A stretch of DNA of 64,000 nucleotides, taken from assembly GCA_029168955.1 (NCBI GenBank), contig JAPDOI010000949.1:184466-248465 (forward strand), given 5' to 3'. Below are positions 36,901-50,300 of the stretch, piece after piece. This DNA comes from Aplectana chamaeleonis (lineage: Eukaryota > Nematoda > Chromadorea > Rhabditida > Cosmocercidae). The notes under the pieces are model-generated. The model saw only the letters and a program-made list of their open reading frames with translations, did no database searches and was not told where the DNA came from. A program made the translations under genes and the position numbers. The stretch's first letter is position 1, and the number at the start of each line of letters is the position of its first letter.

Positions 36901-39215
36901 CGTGAAAAGTACATCTGGCTTCTGATGACGTCATCGGGACGTCGTGAAAAGTACATCTGGCTTCTGATGACGTCATCGGGACGTCGTGAAAAGTACATCT
37001 GGCTTCTGATGACGTCATCGGGACGTCGTGAAAAGTGCATCTGGCTTCTGATGACGTCATCGGGACGTCGTGAAAAGTACATCTGGCTTCTGATGACGTC
37101 ATCGGGACGTCGTGAAAAGTGCATCTGGCTTCTGATGACGTCATCGGGACGTCGTGAAAAGTGCATCTGGCTTCTGATGACGTCATCGGGACGTCGTGAA
37201 AAGTACATCTGGCTTCTGATGACGTCATCGGGACGTCGTGAAAAGTACATCTGGCTTCTGATGACGTCATCGGGACGTCGTGAAAAGTGCATCTGGCTTC
37301 TGATGACGTCATCGGGACGTCGTGAAAAGTGCATCTGGCTTCTGATGACGTCATCGGGACGTCGTGAAAAGTACATCTGGCTTCTGATGACGTCATCGGG
37401 ACGTCGTGAAAAGTGCATCTGGCTTCTGATGACGTCATCGGGACGTCGTGAAAAGTGCATCTGGCTTCTGATGACGTCATCGGGACGTCGTGAAAAGTGC
37501 ATCTGGCTTCTGATGACGTCATCGGGACGTCGTGAAAAGTACATCTGGCTTCTGATGACGTCATCGGGACGTCGTGAAAAGTGCATCTGGCTTCTGATGA
37601 CGTCATCGGGACGTCGTGAAAAGTACATCTGGCTTCTGATGACGTCATCGGGACGTCGTGAAAAGTACATCTGGCTTCTGATGACGTCATCGGGACGTCG
37701 TGAAAAGTGCATCTGGCTTCTGATGACGTCATCGGGACGTCGTGAAAAGTGCATCTGGCTTCTGATGACGTCATCGGGACGTCGTGAAAAGTGCATCTGG
37801 CTTCTGATGACGTCATCGGGACGTCGTGAAAAGTGCATCTGGCTTCTGATGACGTCATCGGGACGTCGTGAAAAGTGCATCTGGCTTCTGATGACGTCAT
37901 CGGGACGTCGTGAAAAGTGCATCTGGCTTCTGATGACGTCATCGGGACGTCGTGAAAAGTGCATCTGGCTTCTGATGACGTCATCGGGACGTCGTGAAAA
38001 GTACATCTGGCTTCTGATGACGTCATCGGGACGTCGTGAAAAGTACATCTGGCTTCTGATGACGTCATCGGGACGTCGTGAAAAGTGCATCTGGCTTCTG
38101 ATGACGTCATCGGGACGTCGTGAAAAGTGCATCTGGCTTCTGATGACGTCATCGGGACGTCGTGAAAAGTACATCTGGCTTCTGATGACGTCATCGGGAC
38201 GTCGTGAAAAGTGCATCTGGCTTCTGATGACGTCATCGGGACGTCGTGAAAAGTGCATCTGGCTTCTGATGACGTCATCGGGACGTCGTGAAAAGTGCAT
38301 CTGGCTTCTGATGACGTCATCGGGACGTCGTGAAAAGTACATCTGGCTTCTGATGACGTCATCGGGACGTCGTGAAAAGTACATCTGGCTTCTGATGACG
38401 TCATCGGGACGTCGTGAAAAGTGCATCTGGCTTCTGATGACGTCATCGGGACGTCGTGAAAAGTGCATCTGGCTTCTGATGACGTCATCGGGACGTCGTG
38501 AAAAGTGCATCTGGCTTCTGATGACGTCATCGGGACGTCGTGAAAAGTACATCTGGCTTCTGATGACGTCATCGGGACGTCGTGAAAAGTACATCTGGCT
38601 TCTGATGACGTCATCGGGACGTCGTGAAAAGTGCATCTGGCTTCTGATGACGTCATCGGGACGTCGTGAAAAGTACATCTGGCTTCTGATGACGTCATCG
38701 GGACGTCGTGAAAAGTACATCTGGCTTCTGATGACGTCATCGGGACGTCGTGAAAAGTGCATCTGGCTTCTGATGACGTCATCGGGACGTCGTGAAAAGT
38801 GCATCTGGCTTCTGATGACGTCATCGGGACGTCGTGAAAAGTACATCTGGCTTCTGATGACGTCATCGGGACGTCGTGAAAAGTGCATCTGGCTTCTGAT
38901 GACGTCATCGGGACGTCGTGAAAAGTGCATCTGGCTTCTGATGACGTCATCGGGACGTCGTGAAAAGTGCATCTGGCTTCTGATGACGTCATCGGGACGT
39001 CGTGAAAAGTACATCTGGCTTCTGATGACGTCATCGGGACGTCGTGAAAAGTGCATCTGGCTTCTGATGACGTCATCGGGACGTCGTGAAAAGTACATCT
39101 GGCTTCTGATGACGTCATCGGGACGTCGTGAAAAGTACATCTGGCTTCTGATGACGTCATCGGGACGTCGTGAAAAGTGCATCTGGCTTCTGATGACGTC
39201 ATCGGGACGTCGTGA
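15961..39215 (+). repeat. Array sub-block: homogeneous core, about 554 units
   Basis: Units are almost identical and differ chiefly at one position (GTGCA or GTACA). Rare bursts of substitutions occur at 23,253-23,300, 24,117-24,178 and 27,856-27,880. Small indels concentrate between 25.2 and 31.6 kb, including a 4-bp insertion near 27,978 and a shortened unit at about 31,583. Such homogeneity indicates recent amplification or gene conversion. Confidence 0.85.
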
Positions 39216-41300
39216 AAAGTGCTTCGGGCTTCTGATGACGTCATCGGGACGTCGTGATAAGTACATCTGGCTTCTGATGACGTCATCGGGACGTCGTGAT
39301 AAGTACATCTGGCTTCTGATGACGTCATCGGGACGTCGTGATAAGTACATCTGGCTTCTGATGACGTCATCGGGACGTCGTGAAAAGTGCATCTGGCTTC
39401 TGATGACGTCATCGGGACGTCGTGATAAGTACATCTGGCTTCTGATGACGTCATCGGGACGTCGTGATAAGTACATCTGGCTTCTGATGACGTCATCGGG
39501 ACGTCGTGATAAGTACATCTGGCTTCTGATGACGTCATCGGAACGTCGTGAAAAGTGCTTCGGGCTTCTGATGACGTCATCGGGACGTCGTGATAAGTGC
39601 ATCTGGCTTCTGATGACGTCATCGGGACGTCGTGAAAAGTGCATCTGGCTTCTGATGACGTCATCGGGACGTCGTGATAAGTACATCTGGCTTCTGATGA
39701 CGTCATCGGGACGTCGTGATAAGTACATCTGGCTTCTGATGACGTCATCGGGACGTCGTGATAAGTACATCTGGCTTCTGATGACGTCATCGGGACGTCG
39801 TGAAAAGTGCATCTGGCTTCTGATGACGTCATCGGGACGTCGTGAAAAGTGCTTCGGGCTTCTGATGACGTCATCGGGACGTCGTGAAAAGTGCTTCGGG
39901 CTTCTGAGGACGTCGTGAAAAGTGCATCTGGCTTCTGATGACGTCATCGGGACGTCGCGAAAAGTGCTTCGGGCTTCTGAGGACGTCGTGAAAAATGCAT
40001 CTGGCTTCTGATGACGTTGTCGGGACGTCGTGAAATGTGCATCTGGCTTCTGATGACGTCATCGGGACGTCGTGAAAAGTGCTTCGGGCTTCTGATGACG
40101 TCATCGGGACGTCGTGAAAAGTACATCTGGCTTCTGATGACGTCATCGGTACGTCGTGCAAAGTGCATCAGGCTTCTGATGACGTCATCGCGACGTCGTG
40201 AAAAGTGCCTCTGGCTTCTGATGACGTCATCGGGACGGCGTGAAAAGTACATCGGGCTTCTGATGACGTCATCGGGACGTCGTGAAAAGTACATCGGGCT
40301 TCTGATGACGTCATCGGGACGTCGTGAAAAGTGCATCGGGCTTCTGATGACGTCATCGGGACGTCGTGAAAAGTACATCTGGCTTCTGATGACGTCATCG
40401 GGACGTCGTGAAAAGTACATCGGGCTTCTGATGACGTCATTGGGACGTCGTGAAAAGTGCATCGGACTTGTGATGACGTCATCGGGACGTCGTGAAAAGT
40501 ACATCGGGCTTCTGATGACGTCATTGGGACGTCGTGAAAAGTACATCGGCCTTCTGATGACGTCATCGGGACGTCGTGAAAAGTGCATCGGACTTGTGAT
40601 GACGTCATCGGGACGTCGTGAAAAGTACATCGGGCTTCTGATGACGTCATTGGGACGTCGTGAAAAGTACATCGGGCTTCTGATGACGTCATTGGGACGT
40701 CGTGAAAAGTACATCGGGCTTCTGAAGACGTCATCGGGACGTCGTGAAAAGTACATCGGGCTTCTGATGACGTCATCGGGACGTCGTGAAAAGTGCATCG
40801 GGCTTCTGATGACGTCATCGGGACGTCGTGAAAAGTACATCGGGCTTCTGATGACGTCATCGGGACGTCGTGAAAAGTACATCTGGCTTCTGATGACGTC
40901 ATCGGGCGGTCGTGAAAAGTACATCGGGCTTCTGATGACGTCATCGGGACGTCGTGAAAAGTACATCGGGCTTGTGATGACGTCATCGGGACGTCGTGAA
41001 AAGTACATCGGGCTTCTGATGACGTCATTGGGACGTCGTGAAAAGTGCATCGGGCTTCTGATAACGTCATCGGGACGTCTTGAAAAGTGCATCGGGCTTG
41101 TGATGACGTCATCGGGACGTCGTGAAAAGTACATCGGGCTTCTGATGACGTCATCGGGACGTCGTGAAAAGTACATCGGGCTTCTGATGACGTCATTGGG
41201 ACGTCGTGAAAAGTACATCGGGCTTCTGATGACGTCATCGGGACGTCGTGAAAAGTACATCGGGCTTCTGATGACGTCATTGGGACGTCGCGAAAAGTAC
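39216..41300 (+). repeat. Array sub-block: right edge and transition
   Basis: From 39,216 the GATAAGTACA and GTGCTTCGGGC variants return, then two partial units (39,900-39,990) and a switch to units beginning TCGGGC instead of TCTGGC. By about 40,240 the TCGGGC type dominates, with CATTGGG and CTTGTGATGACG variants. Confidence 0.8.
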
Positions 41301-44300
41301 ATCTGGCTTCTTATAAAGTCATCGGGACGTCATGAAAAGTGCATCGGGCTTCTGATAACGTCATCGGGACGTCTTGAAAAGTGCATCGGGCTTCTGATGA
41401 CGTCATCGGGAGGTCGTGAAAAGTACATCGGGCTTCTGATGACGTCATTGGGACGTCGTGAAAAGTACATCGGGCTTCTGATGACGTCATCGGGACGTCT
41501 TGAAATGTGCATCGGGCTTCTGATGACGTCATCGGGACATCGTGAGAAGTGGATCGGGCTTCTGATTACGTCATCGGGACGTCGTTAAAAGTACATCGGG
41601 CTTCTGATTACGTCATCGGGACATCGTGAGAAGTGCATCGGGCTTCTGATGACGTCATCGGGACGTCGTGAAAAGTGCATCGGGCTTCTGATGACGTCAT
41701 CGGGACGTCGTGAAAAGTACATCGAGCTTCTGATAACGTCATCGGGACGTCGTGAAAAGTACATCGAGCTTCTGATAACGTCATCGGGACGTCGTGAAAA
41801 GTACATCGAGCTTCTGATAACGTCATCGGGACGTCGTGAAAAGTACATCGAGCTTCTGATAACGTCATCGGGACGTCGTGAAAAGTACATCGGGCTTCTG
41901 ATGACGTCATCGGGACGTCGTGAAAAGTACATCGAGCTTCTGATAACGTCATCGGGACGTCGTGAAAAGTACATCGAGCTTCTGATAACGTCATCGGGAC
42001 GTCGTGAAAAGTACATCGAGCTTCTGATAACGTCATCGGGACGTCGTGAAAAGTGCGTCGGGCTTCTGATGACGTCATCGGGACGTCGTGAAAAGTACAT
42101 CGGGCTTCTGATGACGTCATCGGGGCGTCGTGAAAAGTACATCGGGCTTCTGATGACGTCATTGGGACGTCGTGAAAAGTACATCGGGCTTCTGATGACG
42201 TCATTGGGACGTCGTGAAAAGTGCATCGGGCTTCTGATGACGTCATCGGGACGTCGTGAAAAGTACATCGGGCTTCTGATGACGTCATTGGGACGTCGTG
42301 AAAAGTACATCGGGCTTCTGATGACGTCATCGGGACGTCGCGAAAAGTACATCGGGCTTCTTATAAAGTCATCGGGACGTCTTGAAAAGTGCATCGGGCT
42401 TGTGATGACGTCATCGGGACGTCGTGAAAAGTACATCGGGCTTCTGATGACGTCATTGGGACGTCGTGAAAAGTACATCGGGCTTCTGATGACGTCATTG
42501 GGACGTCGTGAAAAGTACATCTGGCTTCTTATAAAGTCATCGGGACGTCTTGAAAAGTGCATCGGGCTTGTGATGACGTCATCGGGACGTCGTGAAAAGT
42601 ACATCGGGCTTCTGATGACGTCATCGGGACGTCGTGAAAAGTACATCGGGCTTCTGATGACGTCATTGGGACGTCGTGAAAAGTACATCGGGCTTCTGAT
42701 GACGTCATCGGGACGTCGCGAAAAGTACATCGGGCTTCTTATAAAGTCATCGGGACGTCGTGAAAAGTGCATCGGACTTGTGATGACGTCATCGGGACGT
42801 CGTGAAAAGTACATCGGGCTTCTGATGACGTCATTGGGACGTCGTGAAAAGTACATCGGGCTTCTGATGACGTCATTGGGACGTCGTGAAAAGTACATCG
42901 GCCTTCTGATGACGTCATCGGGACGTCGTGAAAAGTGCATCGGACTTGTGATGACGTCATCGGGACGTCGTGAAAAGTACATCGGGCTTCTGATGACGTC
43001 ATTGGGACGTCGTGAAAAGTACATCGGGCTTCTGATGACGTCATTGGGACGTCGTGAAAAGTACATCGGGCTTCTGATGACGTCATCGGGACGTCGTGAA
43101 AAGTACATCGGGCTTGTGATGACGTCATCGGGACGTCGTGAAAAGTACATCGGGCTTCTGATGACGTCATCGGGACGTCGTGAGATGTGCATCGGGCTTC
43201 TGATGACGTCATCGGGACATCGTGAGAAGTACATCGGGCTTCTGATTACGTCATCGGGACGTCGTGAAAAGTGCATCGGGCTTCTGATTACGTCATCGGG
43301 ACGTCGTGAGAAATGCATCGGGCTTCTGATGACGTCATCGGGACGTCGTGAAAAGTACATCGGGCTTCTGATTACGTCATCGGGACGTCGTGAAAAGTGC
43401 ATCGGGCTTCTGATAACGTCATCGGGACGTCTTGAAAAGTGCATCGGGCTTGTGATGACGTCATCGGGACGTCGTGAAAAGTACATCGGGCTTCTGATGA
43501 CGTCATTGGGACGTCGTGAAAAGTGCATCGGGCTTCTGATAACGTCATCGGGACGTCTTGAAAAGTGCATCGGGCTTGTGATGACGTCATCGGGACGTCG
43601 TGAAAAGTACATCGGGCTTCTGATGACGTCATCGGGAGGTCGTGAAAAGTTCATGGGGCTTCTTATAAAGTCATCGGGACGTCGTGAAAAGTACATCGGG
43701 CTTCTGATGACGTCATTGGGACGTCGTGAAAAGTACATCGGGCTTCTGATGACGTCATCGGGACGTCGCGAAAAGTACATCGGGCTTCTTATAAAGTCAT
43801 CGGGACGTCGTGAAAAGTACATCGGGCTTCTGATGACGTCATTGGGACGTCGTGAAAAGTACATCGGGCTTCTTATAAAGTCATCGGGAGGTCGTGAAAA
43901 GTACATCGGGCTTCTGATGACGTCATTGGGACGTCGCGAAAAGTACATCGGGCTTCTGATGACGTCATTGGGACGTCGTGAAAAGTACATCGGGCTTCTG
44001 ATGACGTCATTGGGACGTCGTGAAAAGTACATCGGGCTTCTTATAAAGTCATCGGGACGTCGTGAAAAGTACATCGGGCTTCTGATGACGTCATTGGGAC
44101 GTCGTGAAAAGTACATCGGGCTTCTGATGACGTCATTGGGACGTCGTGAAAAGTACATCGGGCTTCTGATGACGTCATTGGGACGTCGTGAAAAGTACAT
44201 CTGGCTTCTTATAAAGTCATCGGGACGTCGTGAAAAGTACATCGGGCTTGTGATGACGTCATCGGGACGTCGTGAAAAGTACATCGGGCTTCTGATGACG

Positions 44301-47300
44301 TCATCGGGGCGTCGTGAAAAGTACATCGGGCTTGTGATGACGTCATCGGGACGTCGTGAAAAGTACATCGGGCTTCTTATAAAGTCATCGGGACGTCTTG
44401 AAAAGTGCATCGGGCTTGTGATGACGTCATCGGGACGTCGTGAAAAGTACATCGGGCTTCTGATGACGTCATCGGGACGTCGTGAAAAGTGCATCGGGCT
44501 TCTGATGACGTCATCGGGACGTCGTGAAAAGTGCATCGGCCTTCTGATGACGTCATCGGGCCGTCGTGAAAAGTGCATCGGGCTTCTGATGACGTCATTG
44601 GGACGTCGTGAAAAGTACATCGGGCTTCTGATGACGTCATTGGGACGTCGTGAAAAGTACATCGGGCTTCTGATGACGTCATCGGGACGTCGTGAAAAGT
44701 ACATCGGGCTTCTTATAAAGTCATCGGGACGTCGTGAAAAGTGCATCGGGCTTCTGATAACGTCATCGGGACGTCGTGAAAAGTACATCGGGCTTCTGAT
44801 GACGTCATCGGGACGTCGTGAAAAGTGCATCGGGCTTGTGATGACGTCATCGGGACGTCGTGAAAAGTACATCGGGCTTCTGATGACGTCATTGGGACGT
44901 CGTGAAAAGTACATCGGGCTTCTGATGACGTCATTGGGACGTCGTGAAAAGTACATCGGGCTTCTTATAAAGTCATCGGGACGTCGTGAAAAGTGCATCG
45001 GGCTTCTGATGACGTCATTGGGACGTCGTGAAAAGTACATCGGGCTTCTGATGACGTCATTGGGACGTCGTGAAAAGTACATCGGGCTTCTGATGACGTC
45101 ATTGGGACGTCGTGAAAAGTACATCGGGCTTCTGATGACGTCATTGGGACGTCGTGAAAAGTACATCGGGCTTCTGATGACGTCATTGGGACGTCGTGAA
45201 AAGTACATCGGGCTTCTGATGACGTCATCGGGACGTCGTGAAAAGTACATCGGGCTTCTGATGACGTCATTGGGACGTCGTGAAAAGTACATCGAGCTTC
45301 TGATAACGTCATCGGGACGTCGTGAAAAGTACATCGGGCTTCTGATGACGTCATTGGGACGTCGTGAAAAGTACATCGGGCTTCTGATGACGTCATCGGG
45401 ACGTCGCGAAAAGTACATCGGGCTTCTTATAAAGTCATCGGGACGTCGTGAAAAGTGCATCGGGCTTGTGATGACGTCATCGGGACGTCGTGAAAAGTAC
45501 ATCGGGCTTCTGATGACGTCATTGGGACGTCGTGAAAAGTACATCGGGCTTCTGATGACGTCATTGGGACGTCGTGAAAAGTACATCGGGCTTCTGATGA
45601 CGTCATCGGGACGTCGTGAAAAGTACATCGGGCTTGTGATGACGTCATCGGGACGTCGTGAAAAGTACATCGGGCTTCTGATGACGTCATTGGGACGTCG
45701 TGAAAAGTACATCGGGCTTCTGATGACGTCATCGGGACGTCGTGAAAAGTGCATCGGGCTTGTGATGACGTCATCGGGACGTCGTGAAAAGTACATCGGG
45801 CTTCTGATGACGTCATTGGGACGTCGTGAAAAGTACATCGGGCTTCTGATGACGTCATCGGGACGTCGCGAAAAGTACATCGGGCTTCTTATAAAGTCAT
45901 CGGGACGTCTTGAAAAGTGCATCGGGCTTGTGATGACGTCATCGGGACGTCGTGAAAAGTACATCGGGCTTCTGATGACGTCATTGGGACGTCGTGAAAA
46001 GTACATCGGGCTTCTGATGACGTCATCGGGACGTCGTGAAAAGTACATCGGGCTTCTGATGACGTCGTCGGGACGTCGTGAAAAGTACATCGGGCTTCTG
46101 ATGACGTCATCGGGACGTCGTGAAAAGTACATCGGGCTTCTTATAAAGTCATCGGGACGTCGTGAAAAGTGCATCGGGCTTGTGATGACGTCATCGGGAC
46201 GTCGTGAAAAGTACATCGGGCTTGTGATGACGTCATCGGGACGTCGTGAAAAGTACATCGGGCTTCTTATAAAGTCATCGGGACGTCGTGAAAAGTGCAT
46301 CGGGCTTGTGATGACGTCATCGGGACGTCGTGAAAAGTACATCGGGCTTCTGATGACGTCATCGGGACGTCGTGAAAAGTACATCGGGCTTCTGATGACG
46401 TCATCGGGACGTCGTGAAAAATGCGTGGGGCTTCTGATGACGTCATCGGGACGTCGTGGAAAGTGCATCGGGCTTCTGATAACCTTATCGGGACGTCGTG
46501 GAAATTGCATCGGGCTTCTGATGACGTCGTCGGGACGTTGTGAGAAGTCCAACGGGCCTCTGATGACGTCATCGGGACGTCTTGAAAAGTGCATCGAGCT
46601 TCTGATAACGTTATCGGGACGTCGTGGAAAGTGCATCGGGCTTCTGATAACGTCATCGGGACGTCGTGAAAAGTTCATCGGGCTTCTGATGACGTCATCG
46701 GGACGTCGTGAAAAGTACATCGGGCTTCTGATGACGTCATTGGGACGTCGTGAAAAGTTCATCGGGCTTCTGATGACGTCATCGGGACGTCTTGAAAAGT
46801 GCATCGGGCTTGTGATGACGTCATCGGGACGTCGTGAAAAGTACATCGGGCTTCTTATAAAGTCATCGGGACGTCGTGAAAAGTACATCGGGCTTCTGAT
46901 GACGTCATCGGGACGTCGCGAAAAGTACATCGGGCTTCTTATAAAGTCATCGGGACGTCGTGAAAAGTGCATCGGGCTTGTGATGACGTCATCGGGACGT
47001 CGTGAAAAGTACATCGGGCTTCTTATAAAGTCATCGGGACGTCGTGAAAAGTACATCGGGCTTCTGATGACGTCATTGGGACGTCGTGAAAAGTACATCG
47101 GGCTTCTTATAAAGTCATCGGGACGTCGTGAAAAGTGCATCGGGCTTGTGATGACGTCATCGGGACGTCGTGAAAAGTACATCGGGCTTCTGATGACGTC
47201 ATTGGGACGTCGTGAAAAGTACATCGGGCTTCTGATGACGTCATCGGGACGTCGTGAAAAGTACATCGGGCTTCTGATGACGTCATTGGGACGTCGTGAA

Positions 47301-50300
47301 AAGTACATCGGGCTTCTGATGACGTCATTGGGACGTCGTGAAAAGTACATCGGGCTTCTGATGACGTCATCGGGACGTCGTGAAAAGTACATCGGGCTTC
47401 TGATGACGTCATCGGGACGTCGTGAAAAGTACATCGGGCTTCTGATGACGTCATTGGGACGTCGTGAAAAGTACATCTGGCTTCTTATAAAGTCATCGGG
47501 ACGTCTTGAAAAGTGCATCGGGCTTGTGATGACGTCATCGGGACGTCGTGAAAAGTACATCGGGCTTCTGATGACGTCATTGGGACGTCGTGAAAAGTAC
47601 ATCGGGCTTCTGATGACGTCATCGGGACGTCGCGAAAAGTACATCGGGCTTCTTATAAAGTCATCGGGACGTCGTGAAAAGTGCATCGGGCTTGTGATGA
47701 CGTCATCGGGACGTCGTGAAAAGTACATCGGGCTTCTGATGACGTCATTGGGACGTCGTGAAAAGTACATCGGGCTTCTGATGACGTCATCGGGACGTCG
47801 CGAAAAGTACATCGGGCTTCTTATAAAGTCATCGGGACGTCGTGAAAAGTGCATCGGGCTTCTGATGACGTCATCGGGACGTCGTGAAAAGTACATCGGG
47901 CTTCTGATGACGTCATTGGGACGTCGTGAAAAGTACATCGGGCTTCTGATGACGTCATCGGGACGTCGCGAAAAGTACATCGGGCTTCTTATAAAGTCAT
48001 CGGGACGTCGTGAAAAGTGCATCGGACTTGTGATGACGTCATCGGGACGTCGTGAAAAGTACATCGGGCTTCTGATGACGTCATTGGGACGTCGTGAAAA
48101 GTACATCGGGCTTCTGATGACGTCATCGGGACGTCGCGAAAAGTACATCGGGCTTCTTATAAAGTCATCGGGACGTCGTGAAAAGTGCATCGGGCTTGTG
48201 ATGACGTCATCGGGACGTCGTGAAAAGTACATCGGGCTTCTGATGACGTCATTGGGACGTCGTGAAAAGTACATCGGGCTTCTGATGACGTCATCGGGAC
48301 GTCGCGAAAAGTACATCGGGCTTCTTATAAAGTCATCGGGACGTCGTGAAAAGTACATCGGGCTTCTGATGACGTCATTGGGACGTCGTGAAAAGTACAT
48401 CGGGCTTCTGATGACGTCATTGGGACGTCGTGAAAAGTACATCGGGCTTCTGATGACGTCATTGGGACGTCGTGAAAAGTACATCGGGCTTCTGATGACG
48501 TCATCGGGACGTCGTGAAAAGTACATCGGGCTTCTGATGACGTCATTGGGACGTCGTGAAAAGTACATCGGGCTTCTTATAAAGTCATCGGGACGTCGTG
48601 AAAAGTACATCGGGCTTCTGATGACGTCATTGGGACGTCGTGAAAAGTACATCGGGCTTCTTATAAAGTCATCGGGACGTCGTGAAAAGTACATCGGGCT
48701 TCTGATGACGTCATTGGGACGTCGTGAAAAGTACATCGGGCTTCTTATAAAGTCATCGGGACGTCGTGAAAAGTGCATCGGGCTTCTGATAACGTCATCG
48801 GGACGTCTTGAAAAGTGCATCGGGCTTGTGATGACGTCATCGGGACGTCGTGAAAAGTGCGTGGGGCTTCTGATGACGTCATCAAGACGTCGTGAAAAGT
48901 ACATCGGGCTTCTGATGACGTCATTGGGACGTCGTGAAAAGTGCATCGGGCTTCTGATAACGTCATCGGGACGTCGTGAAAAGTACATCGGGCTTCTGAT
49001 GACGTCATTGGGACGTCGTGAAAAGTACATCGGGCTTCTGATAACGTCATCGGGACGTCTTGTAAAGTACATCGAGCTTCTGATAACGTCATCGGGACGT
49101 CGTGAAAAGTACATCGGGCTCCTGATGACGTCATCGGGACGTCGTGAAAAGTGCATCGGGCTTCTGATGACGTCATCGGGACGTCGTGAAAAGTACATCG
49201 GGCTTCTGATGACGTCATTGGGACGTCGTGAAAAGTACATCGGGCTTCTTATAAAGTCATCGGGACGTCGTGAAAAGTGCATCGGGCTTCTGATAACGTC
49301 ATCGGGACGTCTTGAAAAGTGCATCGGGCTTCTGATGACGTCATCGGGACGTCGTGAAAAGTACATCGGGCTTCTGATGACGTCATCGGGACGTCTTGAA
49401 AAGTGCATCGGGCTTCTGATAACGTTATCGGGACGTCGTGGAAATTGCATCGGGCTTCTGATGACGTCATCGGGACGTTGTGAGAAATGCATCGGGCTTC
49501 TTGTGACGTCATCGGGACGTCTTGGAAAGTGCATCGTGCTTCTGATGACGTCACCGGGACGTCGTGAAAAGTTCATGGGGCTTCTTATAAAGTCATCGGG
49601 ACGTCGTGAAAAGTGCATCGGGCTTCTGATTACGTTATCGGGACGTCGTGAAAAGTACATCGGGCTTCTGATGACGTCATTGGGACGTCGTGAAAAGTAC
49701 ATCGGGCTTCTGATGACGTCATCGGGACGTCGTGAAAAGTACATCGGGCTTCTGATGACGTCATTGGGACGTCGTGAAAAGTACATCTGGCTTCTTATAA
49801 AGTCATCGGGACGTCTTGAAAAGTGCATCGGGCTTGTGATGACGTCATCGGGACGTCGTGAAAAGTACATCGGGCTTCTGATGACGTCATCGGGACGTCG
49901 TGAAAAGTACATCGGGCTTCTGATGACGTCATCGGGACGTCGTGAAAAGTACATCGGGCTTCTTATAAAGTCATCGGGACGTCGTGAAAAGTACATCGGG
50001 CTTCTGATGACGTCATTGGGACGTCGTGAAAAGTACATCGGGCTTCTTATAAAGTCATCGGGAGGTCGTGAAAAGTACATCGGGCTTCTTATAAAGTCAT
50101 CGGGACGTCGTGAAAAGTACATCGGGCTTCTTATAAAGTCATCGGGACGTCTTGAAAAGTGCATCGGGCTTGTGATGACGTCATCGGGACGTCGTGAAAA
50201 GTACATCGGGCTTCTTATAAAGTCATCGGGACGTCGTGAAAAGTACATCGGGCTTCTGATGACGTCATTGGGACGTCGTGAAAAGTACATCGGGCTTCTG

